Positions 35,201-47,600 of a stretch of DNA of 57,509 nt are shown here, piece by piece. The position numbers and the translations under genes are program-made. The notes beneath the pieces are model-generated. The model did not search any database. It was not told the origin of the DNA and saw only the letters and a list, made by a program, of their open reading frames with translations. Positions within the stretch are counted from its first letter, which is position 1. Every line of letters starts with the position of its first letter. The DNA is from a virus. The stretch lies in IMG/VR virus record IMGVR_UViG_3300028840_002812, positions 1 to 57,509 of that record. The stretch is one strand, 5' to 3'.

Positions 35201-37025
35201 AAGAAATTAAATTATCTCTTTTAACAAGATTTCCCGGAAATAGAACATTAGTACTTGTAATAGTACTAATGCCTAAAGATTCTGGTGAAATACGTGCGAT
35301 CCCAATGTTAGATTTTATAGATTGTACCGAATCTGCGGAAAATGTTGATGAAGATCCGACTAAACCATAAACTGATTTGACATCAGAAATACTATATGAA
35401 GTTACTGCTACAGCAACATGTCCGGATTCAATTCCATCAAAAATAAATGATTCGTTTTTTAAAAAACTACCTTTGATATCATATAAAGTAATGAGAGTGT
35501 TATTAGAAACTGCATCCTTAATAAACCCACTTGCACCACTATTTACTCCCTCAACAAAGGTTGGTACTGATAATGTGATAGGTTCATTTAAAGTTATCTC
35601 GGTAGTAGTTTGAACATCATATAATGAAATGCCCCATTCATTTATATTTTGATTTGTAAAACTATAAGAACCAAATTCTAATCTAAAGTCATAAACTCTA
35701 GCAACTCCAATTTCTTTCCCTGGTGCAGTAACTTTGGAGGTGCCAACTCTTTCATCTCTCAAACTTAAAATATAAGTATTTCCAATTCCAATAACAGGAG
35801 TTCCGTAAACATTATTTAAAGATAATGTTGGACCCGTATTATAGTTGATTGATTGATTTTCTAATTTTTTAATTGTTCTTGGTTTTTGTACATCCAAGAA
35901 TGTTGTACTTATAGTTTCTACGTCATATCCACGAATAACTGCTTTACCTGAAGATACTTGATATATAACCAGATCGTCGGATGGAGTTTCTCCCCCATAA
36001 GTAAATTGATTTAAATTAAAAATTCCCTGATTTCCTAAATTATTATTCAAAGATTCTTTTATTGAAACATCAAAGGGTTTAACAATATAATCGCCAGATT
36101 CGCTATATGTTCTTCTTGCTAATTCGTCAGCAATTAAATTATATTCGGTTGTGATAACTTTTGACCTTAATACTCCGTCATTTATTGTTGCCAATTCGAC
36201 AAAATTATTATCATCAAAATCTGACAAACTTTTTTTAAATAATGATACGGAAATTTTTAACCTATCAGCACCTGGTGCCGCATAATTATTAAACCCCTGA
36301 GAATTATCACTCAAAGACTCATCAATATCAGAATTAATAACCTCCTCATTTACAAATAAACCAACTCTATAACTTGGTGTATTATTATATTGATTTAAGA
36401 CTAAAGTTTCCGAGTTTACATTTACGAATTGTCCACGAATAAAATAAATTCCATCAGAAATTGAAAATGCCGATCCAACTGTTGAAGAATTATTTGATGT
36501 AGTAACAGCGAATGGTTGTCCAGCAACAATAGAAGTATTTCCTAAAAGACCTGAAGTAATTGTAATATTTGAAATCAATGATTCTCCATCAAAAAATTGT
36601 TGAGTTGAATTATTTTGAACACTTGAACTTAAATAATTTATATAAAGAGTTAAATTTCCTCTTTCCGAGTCTTGTGGAAGAAGAACTTTATCTACAGTAG
36701 CGGTTACGCCAGAAGTTTGTCCTGTAATTTTACTTCCGACAAGTTGATCTGCGTATGCAGAAACAGAGACTCCAAGAAAAGTATTTTGAAGTTGAACACA
36801 ATAATATAATTGAGTGTATGAAGTATTTCCTGGTATTACTTTTGCGCCTTCTTTAAAAAAGTGTTGCCCAAACTTTTCAATTTGGTTTTGGAGAATTGAC
36901 TGAAGAGTTGTTAGTTCTCTTGCTTGAACAGGAACTCCTGGTTTAAAAAGAACTTTATGATAGTCATTATTTGCGTCAAAATCATCAAAATATGGTGATA
37001 CATTGAGATTGGTTTGTTGAGACAT
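29295..37025 (-). CDS. Giant baseplate/tail structural protein with DUF4815 domain (2576 aa)
   Basis: The N-terminal 100 residues (NVSPYFDDFDANNDYHKVLF, then FKPGVPVQARELTTLQSILQ) are a DUF4815-type start seen in large marine phage tail proteins. The rest is a long series of beta-rich domains. A PPPPPP/SAPSAPSPAPSS linker lies near residue 1680, after which comes a C-terminal half with GxGY repeats near 1995-2070 and a final RSYRIKLIMTS strand. T4 has gp9, gp10, gp11 and gp12 in this place; none of them is seen here. It is probably the peripheral baseplate or fibre-bearing component. There is no recognisable receptor-binding domain, so host contact is uncertain. Confidence 0.85.
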   Translation of the reverse strand: MSQQTNLNVSPYFDDFDANNDYHKVLFKPGVPVQARELTTLQSILQNQIEKFGQHFFKEGAKVIPGNTSYTQLYYCVQLQNTFLGVSVSAYADQLVGSKITGQTSGVTATVDKVLLPQDSERGNLTLYINYLSSSVQNNSTQQFFDGESLISNITITSGLLGNTSIVAGQPFAVTTSNNSSTVGSAFSISDGIYFIRGQFVNVNSETLVLNQYNNTPSYRVGLFVNEEVINSDIDESLSDNSQGFNNYAAPGADRLKISVSLFKKSLSDFDDNNFVELATINDGVLRSKVITTEYNLIADELARRTYSESGDYIVKPFDVSIKESLNNNLGNQGIFNLNQFTYGGETPSDDLVIYQVSSGKAVIRGYDVETISTTFLDVQKPRTIKKLENQSINYNTGPTLSLNNVYGTPVIGIGNTYILSLRDERVGTSKVTAPGKEIGVARVYDFRLEFGSYSFTNQNINEWGISLYDVQTTTEITLNEPITLSVPTFVEGVNSGASGFIKDAVSNNTLITLYDIKGSFLKNESFIFDGIESGHVAVAVTSYSISDVKSVYGLVGSSSTFSADSVQSIKSNIGIARISPESLGISTITSTNVLFPGNLVKRDNLISYSDTSLADPVIAKVVSVGSTEITIAGVTTVTGIAQGKLPTATLEVTDLKILTTNLESSTDNTLYTSFPKSNISNVDLNNANITIRKSFTVNIISNQLSDTVSAGTNETFLPFDEERYSLIRSDGSTELLTSDKFSFINGGAQLQIFNLGSNNAGATLITTLRKIKPKAKAKRKNRVNSIIIDKSKYVGSGIGGTTLNDGLEFGNYAYGTRVQDKNISLNVPDIIEIHGIFESADTASPSAPKMVLSSINGPTNTTSDLIIGEQIVSQNGDTIGIVAEKLTSSQILFVYKNQNNFKEGETVTFRESNIQAVIVTLDSPSFNISFNYTFSIGQKGTFYDYGFITRKLNSEEPNKKIKIYFSSGFYDSSDDGDITTVESYNTYDYTNEIRTINGVRNTDIIDIRPRVSLYTVTENSRSPFEFFGRLFNASGNSATNILASDEEILSNFSFYLGRIDSVYLAKDGKFQVKYGTPSEKPEKPSSSDDSLELFSIELPPYLYSVSDASIQFLEHKGYKMSDIRNLESRIKNLEYYTALSLLETNTANLFISDSNGLNRFKSGFFVDNFTTTLSQENDAEIKNSIDPKNKELRPKHYTNSIDLIFGPVENTDPTDDLAFSSIEGINVRKSGDIVTLDYAELEWLKQPFATRTESVTPFLVNFWKGTLEITPPSDTWVDTVRLESKVITQEGNYAQTLSTLNVDPQTGFGPTVWNSWVDVWTGQERVESTKNRTETTHGTGVTHNPLSAGVAMGSRDIYGRFGTYPTTTTSVIQDNLLEVIDTGVSNRSGLRTIVSEQFDKTSFGDRVVNRDLVAFMRSRNLQFILKQVKPLTQLYAFFDGVDVTKYCVPKLLEINMISGVFQVGETVIGRIRATGLGSDLSNESPKITFRVSQSNHKEGPYNVPNKVFSKNPYTNQVLPATYSSTSSILNIDTFSLSNEPQGLFNGWIGSGMVLTGSISGAQASITNIRLVSDLSATLIGSLFIPNPNSNIHPRFESGTKSLTFTNNTFNDQNFATTIAEENFSSSGTLQTVQENIISIRNARIESRVLTEAKQISRSTGTKVVSSTVLSSSSVTNYPPPPPPSAPSAPSPAPSSSPVYITGDLIRNTYGGNAAAAVAAAQATGRPIVVGQGAVSTWGVNPNIGKVVAPATKPQTSIYQNPFSPGCYNDPLAQSFIIDESTGIFLTRCDVFFRTKDDTDVPVTIQIRTIQNGLPSEFVLPFSEIVLDPDEVQISNDSTIATPVVFKSPIYLEGGKEYCVCLLSNSTKYSVYISRVGENDLITQTFISNQPYLGSLFKSQNASTWEPSQWEDLKFTLYRADFIESGTVEVYNPQLTEGNNQIAKLIPNSLNFNSKKVRISLASTINDSNFVIGNTILQSGTNASGNYVGNAGIATGSLNIINAGIGYTPSSGIATFTGISLQTITGKGRDATATITINNGVAIGATITSGGSGYQIGDVLGISNIGAFNVGINARFSLPNISNLNQIIVDNIQGDFVVGESKTIQFVNSLGITTSLNGTGVFVNEIITETDGRHIKIDHKNHGMYFQDNLVTISNVESDIKPTKLSIQLAADSTGSISVDDSSAFGMFENVGVGETNSGYLLIGDEVIEYTSISGGVIGGNIIRGPNSTSHPIGSPVYKYELNGVSLKRINKTHDLNDVTITDPITFDSYHIKLDMTSDGVDRSVGTSFPTLYANQTKSTGGYNTRASQNMPFEIITPLIQNLTVQGTSLSAEVRTITGSSISGNEIPFTDVGFEPITINSPNYLDSTRIIASKVNEDNKLTDLPGNKSMNMRLTLGTTDTRLSPVLDTQRISTILTSNRINSVIENYATDARVDTINGDPSAFQYISKEITLENPASSIKIILDAHINLYSDIRALYAISENQNFDPIFTPFPGYANLNSRGEIINFEDNSGLSDKFISQSNSIGFTSPELEYREYGFTSDQLPPFRSYRIKLIMTSTNQVYVPRVRNLRVITLA

Positions 37026-37031
37026 AATTTT

Positions 37032-38582
37032 TTAAAACTGCAAAATGACTTTAATATCTTCTTTTTGATTCGGAGATCTTGTAATTGATGGTCTATTATC
37101 TACGTAAATAATATTTCCAGAGTATTTTTTTACTTCAGGATTTGCAAGACCACTTGAAAAAGATTGTCCAAGGTAATACGTCCTATTATTTATCACGGTA
37201 GATATACCCGTAAAAGTAGTATCAATTGTTAATGGAAGTGACCCACCAGTAATTACAAGACTTCCTTCAGTGGTAGGGGAACTTGAAAATTCAACTCGAT
37301 CAAATCCGAAAGGTGGATTAGTTACCGCGGTACCGGCAGTAGTAAATCCTGCCATTGACCTATCCTGCCAGTACTTTAAGACTCCAGTAATTTGATCATA
37401 ACTGATGACTTTACCTACTGCAGTTGTTGCAGTCGCAACTGTCTGTGTGATGAATGAATCTGCAGTATATATTGCAGTTTCAACTCCAATTCCCGTCAAC
37501 TTAAGTGCGTAAACAGCACTTGCCTTATCTAAAGTTAAAATTTGATTTGAACCAAAAGATTCTGGATTTTCTACAATTCCAATTCTCGCGATTTGGTTTC
37601 CGGTAATAAAATCTGGATTTTGGTTATCATTTTCTATTCTGGAGTACATTAGAACATTATATGCCCCAAGTTCCCGGTAAATATCTGCTCCGTGCCCTCC
37701 TTGTGGTGGAATAATTACATCAAAAGTTGGTCTAGTAGTTCCCGTAGGTACATTTCCTGCAACTAAATCTACATTTCCGAACGTATATCCGGAACCTTGA
37801 TTTGATACTATAATTGATTCTACTTTTTGATCATTATTTATCACAATAGTGCATTCTGCACCAGTACCATCACCACGAATAGGAACTCTTGTATAAGTTC
37901 TATTTGCAGTCCCTACACCAACACCTCTATTAGTGATAGTAACAATTTTAATAGAACCGTCAACGGCATTATTTTTTACCTCTGCATTATCATCACTTGT
38001 TTCCCAGTTAGCAGGAACCGGCATAAATTCGGTTGATTCAAACTTAATAATGTCAACCGGTTTAATAGTGTAAAGATACTTCCAGATATATCCATCTCCA
38101 CTAGATCCGGCAGATCTTGGTTCTAAATCCGTAAATCTAGGTTCATCTAGTGATGGCCTCCCTCTCAAATTATCTGCATCTATTCCATTGTATAAACAAA
38201 TATAAACTCTATAATCACTATTTAAAACATAATAAGATGCTGAATATAAATTAGTTGCACCAGAAACTATAGCAGTTTTTGATCTACTATAATCGTGACG
38301 ATACATATCATAAGATGTACCTGATGACCAAACTCTTTTTTGTACAACTTGCCTAACGTCACTTGCATTTATTTTTTTCAATGCAATCATCGTATCCCAA
38401 TAACCATTTTCTTCATCAAAACTATCTTTTGGGGCTGGTGGATTTCTATCCCAGTCAGGTTGAATATCAGTTGAATTTGATAATCCTACAAAAGAATAAT
38501 AAGAATTGGTAGTGGTACTTAATCCAGCAACAAAGTTTTTTGCATTTAGTATTCTAATCTGATCAGTTATAATTGCTGCCAT
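37032..38582 (-). CDS. 8: gp8 baseplate wedge protein
   Basis: A 516-residue gp8 (T4: 334). The N-terminus runs SYYSFVGLSNSTDIQPDWDR, then a WDTMIALKKINASDVRQVV segment and SGDGYIWKYLYTIKPVDII near residue 177, matching T4 GDGYVWEYLFEIPPDVS. The end, IIYVDNRPSITRSPNQKEDI, matches T4 MIYMENRPPIIMAMDQTEEI. An insertion at about 205-300 holds two GxGY/GxGV Gly-rich repeats, the same module as in gp14 and the giant proteins. It links wedge components in the baseplate. Confidence 0.93.
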   Translation of the reverse strand: MAAIITDQIRILNAKNFVAGLSTTTNSYYSFVGLSNSTDIQPDWDRNPPAPKDSFDEENGYWDTMIALKKINASDVRQVVQKRVWSSGTSYDMYRHDYSRSKTAIVSGATNLYSASYYVLNSDYRVYICLYNGIDADNLRGRPSLDEPRFTDLEPRSAGSSGDGYIWKYLYTIKPVDIIKFESTEFMPVPANWETSDDNAEVKNNAVDGSIKIVTITNRGVGVGTANRTYTRVPIRGDGTGAECTIVINNDQKVESIIVSNQGSGYTFGNVDLVAGNVPTGTTRPTFDVIIPPQGGHGADIYRELGAYNVLMYSRIENDNQNPDFITGNQIARIGIVENPESFGSNQILTLDKASAVYALKLTGIGVETAIYTADSFITQTVATATTAVGKVISYDQITGVLKYWQDRSMAGFTTAGTAVTNPPFGFDRVEFSSSPTTEGSLVITGGSLPLTIDTTFTGISTVINNRTYYLGQSFSSGLANPEVKKYSGNIIYVDNRPSITRSPNQKEDIKVILQF

Positions 38583-38602
38583 TTTGTGAGTTTTTTATCT
38601 AT

Positions 38603-41600
38603 TTATGTGATATATGTTGAGAACTTTAGTGGATTAGTTCTTTTTAAAATTGTGCTAGTAGTTATCCCAGCAAATCCATTTAATGTATAGGAATTAAACT
38701 CTTTATTTTTTGTTCTACTACTTAACAGTATCCTGCCCCAACTATATTCTCCAAAGAAATTATTGGAATTAATTCCAATTAATGAATCGTGATTTTGCAC
38801 ACTTGTAGATACTCTGGTTACATACGTAATCCCAATACCAATAACTGTAGTTTGCGCTATTGATACTGAAGATGCTTGATAAACATTATCTATAAAGGTT
38901 GTACCTATTCCAACAATACCATTAAAATCTAATGAAGTTGTTGCTTCTCCGATATTTGAGTTATATACTACAAAATAATAACCGGTTTGTATTCCACTAA
39001 TTGTAGTGACTCCTGTTACAGAAGCGTCTCTTAAGAAAGAATTTTTTGGAATATAAAAATCAAATACTATTACTGTTGATGCAACGCCAATAGATCCTGT
39101 AGAAATTCCTACAATAGTTCCAAAATCACCTTCGTAAGACTCTACAGAGTTAACCTCTTTTGTTAAAGCTGGGGGTTCAATTAATATGATAGGGGAATTT
39201 GTGAATGTATACCCAACTCCGGGGTTAATAATATCAATTGATGACACATTTCCTGAAGTTATGGATGATATTGCGATTGCATTTATTGGAATTGTAGTTC
39301 CGATTCCAACTGAATTTTGAATTGTAACTACTGGTGGCGAGAGATAACCCTCTCCACCATCGACAATTTGAATAGATGCAATAGTACCCGCAACGGACAC
39401 TATTGCTGACGCAGCTGCGCCAACTTTAGATTCTTGTGAGATAAATGTTATTGAATTTTGGAATGATAGTGAAATATTATTTTCATTAATTTGATTAAAG
39501 AATGGTCTAATACTATCGACATAAACAATAGTAGACCCAACACCAACCGGTTGAATTAGATATGCAGTTGGATTGATTACCGAATTATACAAAATTCTAT
39601 CTTTCGCAATTTCTTGTTCGTTAATAATTCTATCCTCAGTTTGTCTACACCAAGTTACCGATCTTTCTAGATTTTCATCATCAGTATTTCCTGGTCCAAA
39701 ATACGGATTGGTATTCACATTATCAGTAGAATTAATACTCGTCACTGTACGTGCTTCTTCTTGTAGTGTTGGAGATTGGCCAGTAGAAGAATCGTATCCA
39801 ATTGTTAAATTATCTCCAACCTTTACAGTTTCTAATATGTTCACATCAATAACATCAACGTTTTTAGTTCCTCTGTAGAATAAAATCTTAGAAGTATCTC
39901 CAATTTTAGGTGGTTCTGTAAATTTAATTGAACTGCCCCCGTTAAAGAGGTAACTTTCTCCAGGAACCTGTAGAATATCATTGATGAATACTAATAAAGT
40001 ATCCTGAACGTTAATGCCCGAACCTTTTGAGGAGCGAATTGAAATTAAATTACCTGCAACGGTAAGTGGGAATCTAGATATCTTTCCGTTGAACTTATCA
40101 TTTAATTTATCGAGAACTTGAAGTTCTCCAATTGACCACCCAGCAAACTTATCGGAAGTTGTTTTTTGAATTGAAATTTGGAATTCTCTGAATGAAGATC
40201 CTGTGGTGGGAATTCCAATTACTCCCCCAACCGGAACTGTTAAAATTTGATCTTCACCGTACCCATATCCAGTATTAACAATTTCAAAATCAATAACGCT
40301 AGATCCCTGACCAACAACTATATTAATCTTTGCTCCAGTACCAACTCCAGAAGATGAAGAACTATAAACCAATGGGATGTTTGTATACGATAGTGGGTCA
40401 TCAAATATTACATAGGGTGGATTTGTAGAAGTGTATCCAGATCCAGGATTTGATATATCAATACTTACAACGTGTCCTCCACTTACAACAGCAGTTCCAA
40501 TAAATTCAATATTCGGAGTTTCTATAGATAATGATGTAACACCAACATTTACAACCTGTACTACTTCTCTATATCCAGAACCACTGTTCCCAACACTAAT
40601 AAAAGAAATAGTTCCTGCAACTGAAACAACTGCAGTTCCTCCAGCAGAAACTAAAGGTTGGTATCCAAATCCCTCAGTTGAACCAACAGAAACAATAATC
40701 CCACCGCGAGGAATACTTGCAGTATTTACATCATAAGAAACAGATTCTGCAGTTCCAGTAAAAGTAATTGATGTGATTCCCAAATATTCTGAGAGATTGT
40801 AGTCATTAGTTAATCCTGGACCTTGAAATATTTCGTTGACTAGAATTATTGCATTTTCATCTTCTATTCCTAAAACATCCGAACCATTTGAAGATAATCT
40901 AAAATCTTTCATAAATCCATCAAACTCTGACGAAATGTCGTCAAAAATATAATTTTTAGAATAAGTTTCTTCGGAAGAATTTGGAGTTCCAGATCTCGTA
41001 AAGGTTCTTCCTTGGAATGTAGACCTGGAGGATAGTCCTTCCCAATCCCTTTCATCTGGCATATTTGTAGTGCTACTCAATGGTATATTTCCATAAGGTG
41101 CAGTAACAAAATTAATCACATTATCTATAATATTGTAATTACCATTTATCTTTTTGATTAAAGATCCGGTAGAGTGCCCTACAAGAGAAGATCCCATCCA
41201 AGGTCTACGAACTTGGATTGCATTAGTACTTCCAATACCAATACTCTCAATTTTCATAATTTCTTCCCCAATTCTTATTAGATCACCACCAAAAAATGAG
41301 GTAATTCCAGTAAAATAGATTATATTATCTGTGGTGGCAACGTTAGTTGCTAAGGTGGATGTGATTTCTGTCGAAATAATTGGAGATTGAATTATATTAT
41401 CAATAGCAACAACTACTTTCGAATTTTGATTTGTAGATGTAAATCTGTGGGCAGAACCAATACCAACGCTAGTAATTGATAAAGTTTTTGGTGTTATTTT
41501 TAGAGCATCCTGAGCAGTTCTTGCTAGTTTAATTGTGTTCACATCAACCTTGACGATAAACACTTCATTCGGTAGTTTATCGGTTAATCCAATCCCAGCA

Positions 41601-44600
41601 AAACTAGTTGTAGCAATTCCGATAGATTGCTCCGATCCTTCAGCACCATTATCATATCTAACTAATTCCCCGCTTACAAAGAAGTGATTTGGGATTGTAA
41701 TAGAACTTGATGCAATACTAACTATCGAAGAATTTTCGCCAATAAAATATCTTTCGAAAATAGGAGCATTTTTATGAGTCAGATTAAAAGATCTCTTAAT
41801 ATCAGTTTCAGTTCCTTCGTATGATGCGTGATCTGTTTGAATTTCAGAGTTTATAAAACTAATTATATCCTTCTCATCATCTTGATTTCTTAAAGCATTG
41901 AGATAAATTTTTACATTTACATCAATGTCCGGAAGTGGTGTAAATGTAATAATTACTGCTGAAGATGACTTATATGCCCCAACAGTGCCCAATCCAGATA
42001 AAGTATTTAAAATTCCATATTCAGTAATGTAAACACCATTGTCATTATCGACAGCAGCAACTTCAGAAATTTGATGTATATTATTTGTATTATCGGAAAC
42101 TTGGATTACTAAATATGCCCCATCATAAAGATCAGGATATTCGCAAATTTCTATTGGAATCGGGGCAGATGTTGATGCAATAGAAACAGATCTACCTTGT
42201 AACAATGCGTGTTTCATTTCATAAGTACCAATACCAACAGATAACGTACTTCCAAACAACACACTGATTGTATTGATAGTCACTGCAATTCCAACATTTG
42301 ATATGAAATCAACATTCAATTGAGCGTCAGAAATATATGAATAATAAGTTCCCAACCCAGAATATGAGAAAGAATCTGTGGAGTGATTTGTTAGTTGCCC
42401 ATATTCCAATAGTTCTACATTTATCCCATCGTGAATTAATGTTAGTTCATCAAATTCATATTTTCCATTTTCAGCAGCAATAGAAACTAAAACTTTTGCT
42501 GCCCTATAAGTTGTTGCAATACCAACAATAGTAGTTGATCCGGAGGAAACGGAAACGCTACTGGATTGGATATTAACAACTTCACCAAAAGAGGTGTTTC
42601 CTATAGAAGAAAGAACGTCATTAATATTATAAGATAATGACGTGATATAAAAATCATTAATAGCAAACTTAATTGGATAAAAACGAAGAATTCCCTCTGA
42701 ACCATCAATCGAAAGATCAAATGACCCCATATCATAAGTACTTTCAACTCTTGCATATTGATTAAGATAAGTATTTCCTAAATCATCTATTAATGTGGTA
42801 ATAACTAAAAGTTGTCTTTCATTAAAAAATCTTTTGTCGGTTACATATGTGATATATTTTTGGGATCTGACATCCGTAAGATTAAATCTATGAACTTCTG
42901 CGTATCTTGTTGGTCTTGGATTGCTGTTAAACTCTGAACTTATATCATCAATAGAAAGAACTCTATTTCCTATAGATTCTGAATAATCAGTTAAAATTTT
43001 ATTGGAAAAAATAATTTCATCGGAAAGTATTTTATTTCCAATTTGTAGCGCATTCTCTCTTACTAAATCAAAGTCATAAACGCAATTAAGATTTACTACT
43101 CCAATAAGATCAGATACAACTTCTATTGATGCAAATCCGATAGAAGTTGTATCTATCCCAACAGTCGATTCTAATTGATAATCAGAAAACTTTTTAAATC
43201 CTGATGTGTGGTTCAATGTACTAACCACATCATTCCAAGTATCGAAATCAACTCTAGATTTCAGCGAATATGAGAAGTTTTGGTAATAAAAACTATCTTG
43301 AATTCTTTGGATATTATCATTTAAAAATCCTGCCGAAGATTGCCATCCATTCTCAAATCTCGAAGATGAACCGAGATTTATAAATGCCTCAAATGCAGAA
43401 ACTGAAGATGCAATACCTTGAGTTCTTGATGATGATCCTTTAACTAAATCTCCAACTTTAAAATTATCTTTAGATATTATACTTACAAGATTGATTTTTT
43501 GATCCCAAGATTCAACTGTCCCAATTGAAGAATCTGAAATAACAGTTTCTCCGATGATATAATCATTTTTTTTAAGTGAAATTTTAAAGGTTGGAAAATA
43601 TTTTTCCGGAATAATTCTTCCAGAAGAATTAGTTGGTTCAAACTCTCCTGGAAATTCTGCATCATTTAAAAATTCGCTTAGGTTATAAGTTACAGATCCA
43701 ATGCCACCAATATTTGAATCTACTGAAGTAATTGTGAATAACTGATAATTATAATCCTCAGAATTAAATCCACTTCCTGATGCTACTATTCCAATATTTT
43801 CAACTAAAACTTTATCATTAACTGCGAATGGGAATGCACTTACCGTACTAAAACCAACTGATAAAGTTACGAACACATCTTTCGTAATATCATTAAATTC
43901 TACATTTGAAATTCCTACACCATTGGAATTTTGTGTTGGTAAAATTGTAGGTGTTATAGGATTTAATGCAAAAGTATTTTCTAGTATTTCTACTTTATTG
44001 TCTCCTAAAGTAAATTTCAAATCCGCTTCGGGGATAACTTGGTTAGTTTTGCCATCCAATACTAAAAGTTTTGGAGCAGTTGTATATCCTCTACCGAATG
44101 AAGTTACTTCAACAGAATCTAGAGAAGAAAGAGGATCGATTTTTAGTATTTGTGGAATTGATACACTAGGTTTTAATGTGAAATCTGCGGGGAAATTAAA
44201 TCCAATATTGTTGATTCTTGTCTTTTTAATTTTCCCAATAGAAGTACTAGATGCTTCAAGTATTGCATTTTTTCCTTCTAATGAATTTACTAAGGAAATT
44301 TTTGGTAAAGAATAGTAGTTTTGACCTTTGTTTACTATTTTTGTTTTGGATATAGATCCTGTAATAAATCGTGAAGTTGTTTCGTAAGTAATTTTAGAAG
44401 AATATGAATTGTAGGAGTTATTTTCCGGAATAAATGGAATATTATACGTAAATGAAGTTCCTGAAGTGGAAATTACGTTATATACTCCATTATATCTACT
44501 AAATTGCACATTAATTTGATTGTTTCCAACAACTTCAGTATCAATGTTAATCAATCTCTTAGATTCTGGAAGATTGCTATCATATACGGGAACTAAGGTA

Positions 44601-47600
44601 TAGTATAGATTTTCTGGTGTTTTTTCATTTATAGTTAAAATAACTCTAGCATCACTTGTAATTCCTACAGAACCTATTTTTTGAACTTCAAATACAGAAT
44701 CTTCTTCATTATTAATATAAGGTTCTGTAAAATTAGCATCCTTGAAAAATTTTAAATCAAATCCACTATAAGCAGATGATTGCCTTACATACCCTAAAGA
44801 TGAATCCGAAACATCAAACACCAATGTCGAATTTTTATATGCATTTATTTGTGAGTTTATCTTTGTTAAAGTTCCTGATGATGCACTATGAATACTTACA
44901 ACTTCTGGATTTGAATTAAGTGAGTCGTAATAACTATTAGTTAATTTGACGGTATTTTCGTCTACAATAAAAATATAATATTCTTTATTATTTTGAAGAC
45001 CATTTGAGGGTAAAGATGAAGTATAAACTATCTTTTGCCCAGATCTAAATCCGTGGTCATTAATAGAAATAGTATTATTGGTAGTATTAACGTCAGATGT
45101 CTCAAAGTCTTTAGGATCTACTAATGTCTTTCTATTGAAATCATTATATTTTAAAACTACTGTAGTTGCAATTGAAGGATTTACTGTAATAAAAACAGTT
45201 TCATTATTTAAAAGACCGTGAGATTGTGCAGTTGAAACAGTCACTTCATTTTTAAATATATTGCCTGCTAATACCTCATATGTTGTTTTTAAACTATGAT
45301 ATTCTCCGGAACCAAAATCAGTAAAATAAAGTAAACCATAAGTGTTAGTAGCACTTGTTAATCCAACAAAAGTTCCTCCAGTTCCAAGACCAACTATAAA
45401 TGTGGAAATACCAATTAAATCATCGGTTAGTTTAGCAACATAAAGTATAGATTGATCATTCAGAACCAATGAATTTGATATTCCATTTGTAGATACACCG
45501 ATTGGAGAACCGCCATTGAACGAGTAAATTAACTTATCCCCAGTTTGTAATCTGTGATTTGGGATGTAAATTGATCTTGTTGGTATGAAAATTTCAGTAA
45601 GTCCAGCACCTGGATTGGAGAATACTATTGTAGAACCAATACCAATTCCTACCATAGTTCCCAATCCGACAGAATCAATTGGATTGAAATATAGTTCACG
45701 GTTAACTTTATAATTATATTGTGTTGTTATACGACTATTAATTGTTAATTTTCTGGGAATTTCATATAAAACTTCAGTAACACTATATGCAAACCCAACA
45801 GTTCCATCAACTTCCCTTAAAACTCTAATTCTGGAAGATCTTTGGTCAACATTTAAAACTTTAACTCTTTCAGTACCTATCCCCAAGATATCATTTTCTC
45901 GAATATTTGGGTAATTTAAATTACCTGCAACTGAAAAATAAGTAACAATTCCAGTTACGGAAGTACTACCGATTCCTGAGGTAAGTGCAATTGTATTTGT
46001 GGATACGCCTATCCTATAAGATCCTTCAATTGAAGAAGATGTTGTATTAAAACCAGCGATAGATATTAGTTCTACATTCTGCAAATTATGCGGATTTGGG
46101 GAAAATAATAAAAAGTCACCTCGGTTTCCACTGGGATAAAATTCAACATTAAAAATTGATGTTGATGCAACACTAATAGAATTCACAGGTTTACCAAAAA
46201 TTCTTTCAACTTCTGCTGATGCATTGAATCCATCTGTCCCTTCATCATCAAAAGCAAGTTGATCCCCAATTCTATAATCAGATCCGCCAAAAATAATATC
46301 AATTTTTTCAATAGATCCTGGAGAAGCAAATTTGATATCTATTGATTGTTCTAATTCATTCGGAAGTTCTAAGTATGAATATGAATTTTTCCCTTCAGTT
46401 AAATTGTAAGGAGTAGTGTTTCTAGACCAATTAGTTTGATTTAAATCAATAGTATCTTGATTAGATGATTTGGTAAAATTAAATTGATTAGGTCTTGATT
46501 TAAATCTATTTCCAATAAGGAAAGGAAATACTGGTTTCTTATAACCAGAAAAAGTACCAGAAGTTTCTGCATCCAAATTACTAATTGTTGCAAAATATGC
46601 ATAAGTTCCATTTGGAAATTCCGGTGTTATACAAAATCTTCCATTGTATTGATCGAGAACCGATTGATCCGAAACATTAAAATGTGTATAGTCTTCAATA
46701 AAAAATCCTAAAGGAAAACTAGATACTGGTGGTCTATTTGACTTTGGAGATTCATCTTCCCTATATCCAGACTTCATTTGAACAGCATCTCCACCCTGAA
46801 TAGAAGAATAACCATAAGGTCCATAAATTGGATTTCCGTCGTATGCCCATCCTATGATGGGGGAGTGGTCAATTGAAGTAATCTCTCCATTTGAACCTTT
46901 TCTTAAGTCTTTTCTTCCATATAAAATATTACCATCTTGATCATTCGCATAAACAATTTCTCTAAGTTTTCTTGGGACATAAAGATGAGCATATTCCAAC
47001 TCGTATTCTTCATTAAGTCCTTCTGCTAATATACCATCATCATCTGCGATTAATGATAAGGATTTTTGAAATAGATTTACATTCCAAGTTTGAATCTTCG
47101 CAACAAATTCTGCTAAGGATCCTGCAGGAGTAATTAATATTGTGGTGTTATTTGGTAAGTATCCAATACCAGATTCTATAACTTTGATTTTGGTTAATCT
47201 CCCATTTTCAATAATTGGTGTGAGAACGGCACCAATACCATCACCAATAATTTCTAAATTTGGAGCTGAGTTATAATCTCTACCTGAAGTATTAATTAAA
47301 ACTTCTACAATTCTTCCATTCGAGATAATAGGTGTGACTTGGGCACCAAATCCACTATTCAATCTAAATGATGGTTGCCTATTATAATTTAAAATTTGAG
47401 AAGCACCATATCCAACACCACCCGATTCTAGATGAACTGAAGTAATTTCGCCTCTGAATATGGGTTGGACGATTGCTTTAAATTGTACTGCACCACTAAC
47501 ATTACCAATGACCTCTACCGAAATTTCTGGATAATTAAAAGTGTGAATTCCGGAACCGATGGAAGTAAAGTCAATAAACTGCTTTGTACTAAAGAAAAAG

